Shown: one piece after another, positions 20,521 through 22,389 of the stretch
Position numbering within the stretch: the stretch's first letter is position 1
How the letters are laid out: the number at the start of each line of letters is the position of its first letter
Virus record (IMG/VR): IMGVR_UViG_3300036850_000055
Coordinates: 1-22,389 of that record
Source of the DNA: a virus
DNA length: 22,389 nt
Direction: 5' to 3' (one strand)
The notes under the pieces: model-generated
What the model was told of the DNA's origin: nothing
Databases searched by the model: none
What the model saw: only the letters and a program-made list of their open reading frames with translations
Made by a program: the position numbers and the translations under genes

Positions 20521-22025
20521 CAAAACACCCTCGATCGTGGTCGTTCCGGCTCGACAACCGGGGGGTGATCGGCACCCCACAGCGCTAGTGTCGCTGACGT
20601 GACCGGGGTGATCGGTTCACCGGTGGTGTCGAACGCGAGTCCCTGACCCAGCTTGCGCCACGCGACGTGTGCGAACGCGTCCACCGTGTCGGCATCACCG
20701 TAGTGGAGCACGGACGGCCGAGCCGCCTTGATCTGCTCGTGAAACCGCACGCACGCCGCGGAGTAGTCCGGCGCGGACACGCGCTGCACCTCGTAGCCGG
20801 CCCGCTCGATCTCGTCCGCCGTGTCTCGAGCGGGTCCGGCGTTGTTGCACGTCACCCGCTTGATGCCGTTCCGCTCGAGGTAGCCGATCACCGCGGCCGC
20901 CACCCACCGAGTGCCGAGCCCATGTTCGATGCACTCCACGAGCCCCACGCCGCCGGCGTCACGCCACCCGGCGGAGATGCTCGCCGCCCGGAGCTTGGGG
21001 TCTACGTCGAACGCCAGGAACGGTGTCGCCGCCGGCGGGATCCGCAGGAGCGTCGTCGTCGCGGTCACGATCGCGGAGTGGAACAGCCGCTCCCCCTCGT
21101 CCTCCGTGGAGATGTTCCCGTACGAGCGCAGCACCCCGACCCGGCCGATCATCTCGTCCGCGAGGTCATCCCGAACGAACTGCTCGAGCTTGTCCGCCGT
21201 CATCAGCGGGTGCACACCGACCGCCGGGTGGTACTCGAGGATCAGCCGGACGAGCTCCTCGTCATCGAGCTCTTTCGTCTTGATCCCGTTCACCACCTCC
21301 GGAACCGACCACTCGAAGTACGCCGTACCGCGGTTCGCGCCCAGCTCGACCGCGCGCCGGCCCTCCTGCCGCTCCTGATTCAGCCAGATCGAGAGCTCGG
21401 TTCCCATCGTGGAGATGAGCCACGCCTGAGCGTTCGTCGTCAGGAACGTCGGCCGGTAACCCGCCTTCATCTTGGTCGCCGCGGCCGCGTCGTACCACCA
21501 GAGCTCATCGAGGCTGAGGAGGTCGATCGCTTTCGAGTGGAGCTTGTCACCGTTGGGCGGGATCGGCACGAGGGTGCTGTTCGTCGGACGCCAGATCAGC
21601 CGCTCTTTGCCGGTGGTCGTGTAGGCCCGGATCTTGCCGGCGAGCGGGCTGAGCTCGAGGAGCCGGCACGTCTCGCGCCACAGCTCGAGCGCCTCCTCGC
21701 CACCCTGAGCGCTCATCCACAGCCGCCGGTCTTTCCCGGTGGCCATGCGGTCAACCTTCACCGCGGTATCAAGCGCCGACTTCCCCGCCCGGCGCTGAAC
21801 CGTCAGAACCACCTTGTCGTACGCCCACCACCCCGTACGCGGATCCACCTCGAGCGCCACGTCAGCGACGTACTGTTGCCACGGCATCAACGGCATACCG
21901 AGCAGGCGCGCCATACGCCCCACCCGCGGGCCGTACGTCAGCCGCTCAGGAGTGCGCCGCGTGGCCCATCTCGGGGCCGCTCCCCACGATTTCGGCCAAC
22001 TCCCGGTCAACATCGTCGCCGTCAT
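20520..22025 (-). CDS. Terminase large subunit
   Basis: 501 residues. The ATPase and nuclease cuts and packages genome DNA at the portal. ATPase: LMPWQQYVADVALEVDP adenine-binding region (about 47-62), Walker A VQRRAGKS (GKS 81-83, an RR variant) and Walker B LLSLDELWW (D173-E174). Nuclease: acidic cluster LAFDVDP with D340 and D342, then a late GLAFDT. The ATG at 22025 has GGGAGG at 8 bases and lies 80 bases within the small terminase gene. The N-terminal RRTPERLTYGP segment is typical of actinophage terminases. Confidence 0.95.
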   Translation of the reverse strand: MTATMLTGSWPKSWGAAPRWATRRTPERLTYGPRVGRMARLLGMPLMPWQQYVADVALEVDPRTGWWAYDKVVLTVQRRAGKSALDTAVKVDRMATGKDRRLWMSAQGGEEALELWRETCRLLELSPLAGKIRAYTTTGKERLIWRPTNSTLVPIPPNGDKLHSKAIDLLSLDELWWYDAAAATKMKAGYRPTFLTTNAQAWLISTMGTELSIWLNQERQEGRRAVELGANRGTAYFEWSVPEVVNGIKTKELDDEELVRLILEYHPAVGVHPLMTADKLEQFVRDDLADEMIGRVGVLRSYGNISTEDEGERLFHSAIVTATTTLLRIPPAATPFLAFDVDPKLRAASISAGWRDAGGVGLVECIEHGLGTRWVAAAVIGYLERNGIKRVTCNNAGPARDTADEIERAGYEVQRVSAPDYSAACVRFHEQIKAARPSVLHYGDADTVDAFAHVAWRKLGQGLAFDTTGEPITPVTSATLALWGADHPPVVEPERPRSRVF

Positions 22026-22260
22026 CGCCGTCGCCTCCCGGATCCGGCGGGACCGGCGTGCCGTCCGGCAACTCAGCCATGAGCGAGCGCAGCTCCCGCG
22101 TCAACCTCACCGCCTCACCCGCCGTCGTCGCCTCATCGAGCCGGGCCGCGACCCGGAGCGCGAGCACGGCGGTCAGCTCGTGCGCCGGCCGCCACCGATC
22201 GTCGGATCGCGCCGATTTCAGCACCCGACGTACCGCCGTAGCGACCTTCAGAGCTCCCAT
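21946..22260 (-). CDS. Terminase small subunit (probable)
   Basis: 104 residues. A helical N-terminal part (VATAVRRVLKSARSDDRW, ELTAVLALRVAARLDEA, EAVRLTRELRSLMAEL) fits the DNA-binding/oligomerising helices of small terminases; the C-terminal part is acidic and Gly/Asp-rich (PGGDGDDGDDVDREL). It is the first gene of the late unit, directly before the large terminase, which it overlaps. The ATG at 22260 has only a weak ribosome site. Assignment is mainly from position. Confidence 0.7.
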   Translation of the reverse strand: MGALKVATAVRRVLKSARSDDRWRPAHELTAVLALRVAARLDEATTAGEAVRLTRELRSLMAELPDGTPVPPDPGGDGDDGDDVDRELAEIVGSGPEMGHAAHS

Positions 22261-22291
22261 AGCGCCGATGGTACGGCCCGGAAACGCGCGA

Positions 22292-22325
22292 GGCGGTCAC
22301 CAGTCCCGCCCGACTGATGACCGCC
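22292..22325. promoter_or_regulatory. 34-bp imperfect palindrome upstream of the small terminase (packaging-site or operator candidate)
   Basis: GGCGGTCACCAGTC (22292-22305) pairs with GACTGATGACCGCC (22312-22325) with one mismatch and a 6-base loop CCGCCC. The region 22261-22389 holds no gene; joined to bases 1-43 it gives about 170 noncoding bases between HNH and small terminase. Cos phages carry their terminase-binding and nicking sites here. No clear late promoter was recognised, so a regulatory or hairpin role is possible. Confidence 0.5.
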
Positions 22326-22389
22326 GATGCGCGGTGAGGCGCGCGCCCGGCGAGCATAGCGCGGCCGCTCGCGGAGAAAAAACCGAAAG

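Noticed and set aside
20667-22082. A 471-codon + strand open frame opposite the large terminase
   Set aside because: Antisense shadow of the terminase, with His/Arg/Leu-rich composition and no family features.
1-22389. tRNA genes, CRISPR array, insertion sequence, integrase or att site
   Set aside because: No cloverleaf, regularly spaced repeat array, transposase or recombinase motifs, or matching end repeats were seen by eye.

Overview
The window reads as a compact, high-GC (by eye about two thirds G+C) tailed-phage genome of siphovirus type, probably complete or nearly so, or a prophage-derived equivalent. The terminase, portal, capsid and tail genes follow the HK97 plan. The lysin is an amidase, and the winged-helix, RecT/exonuclease, RusA and large minor-tail proteins look like those of phages of Actinobacteria. 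The short major tail protein and the layout of the large tail protein most resemble Streptomyces-type phages, but the host cannot be fixed from the sequence. I see no bacterial gene, tRNA, CRISPR array or insertion sequence.

Almost everything is transcribed leftward (minus strand). Reading from the right end: a short noncoding region with a 34-bp imperfect palindrome (22292-22325), small terminase, large terminase, a small membrane protein, portal, a small Cys-rich protein, prohead protease, a gap with two hairpins, major capsid protein, two head-tail connectors, major tail protein, two tail-assembly chaperones joined by a frameshift, an HK97-gp10-like protein, a short tape measure, one very large minor tail protein, a glycine-rich tail-tip protein, and a lysis group (coiled-coil membrane protein, amidase, holin-like protein, 53-residue protein). 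A perfect 16-bp hairpin (8285-8323) ends this late unit.

Facing it is the only rightward unit (7606-8242): three overlapping small genes with no recognised function. They share a divergent control region (7494-7605) with a leftward XRE-type DNA-binding protein. The leftward early unit continues with a membrane-anchored protein, a helical protein, a PD-(D/E)XK exonuclease, an unusually long RecT-like annealing protein, several small proteins (one resembling the Acb2/Tad1 cyclic-nucleotide sponges), a RusA resolvase, a winged-helix protein, a cluster of 17-18 bp repeats that could be an origin, and finally an HNH endonuclease. If the two ends of the window are joined, the HNH gene lies just upstream of the small terminase, as in many cos phages.

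The genes make a coherent set: exonuclease, RecT and RusA for recombination-dependent replication with host polymerases, HNH plus terminase for packaging, and a minimal head, tail and lysis set. No polymerase, helicase, primase, integrase or partition gene was found. The most unusual signals are an extreme excess of CTCGAG beside apparent absence of CTGCAG and GTCGAC, a Cys/His mini-motif shared by four early proteins, a tail-chaperone frameshift that must be +1 or -2, the repeat cluster, and the isolated rightward operon.
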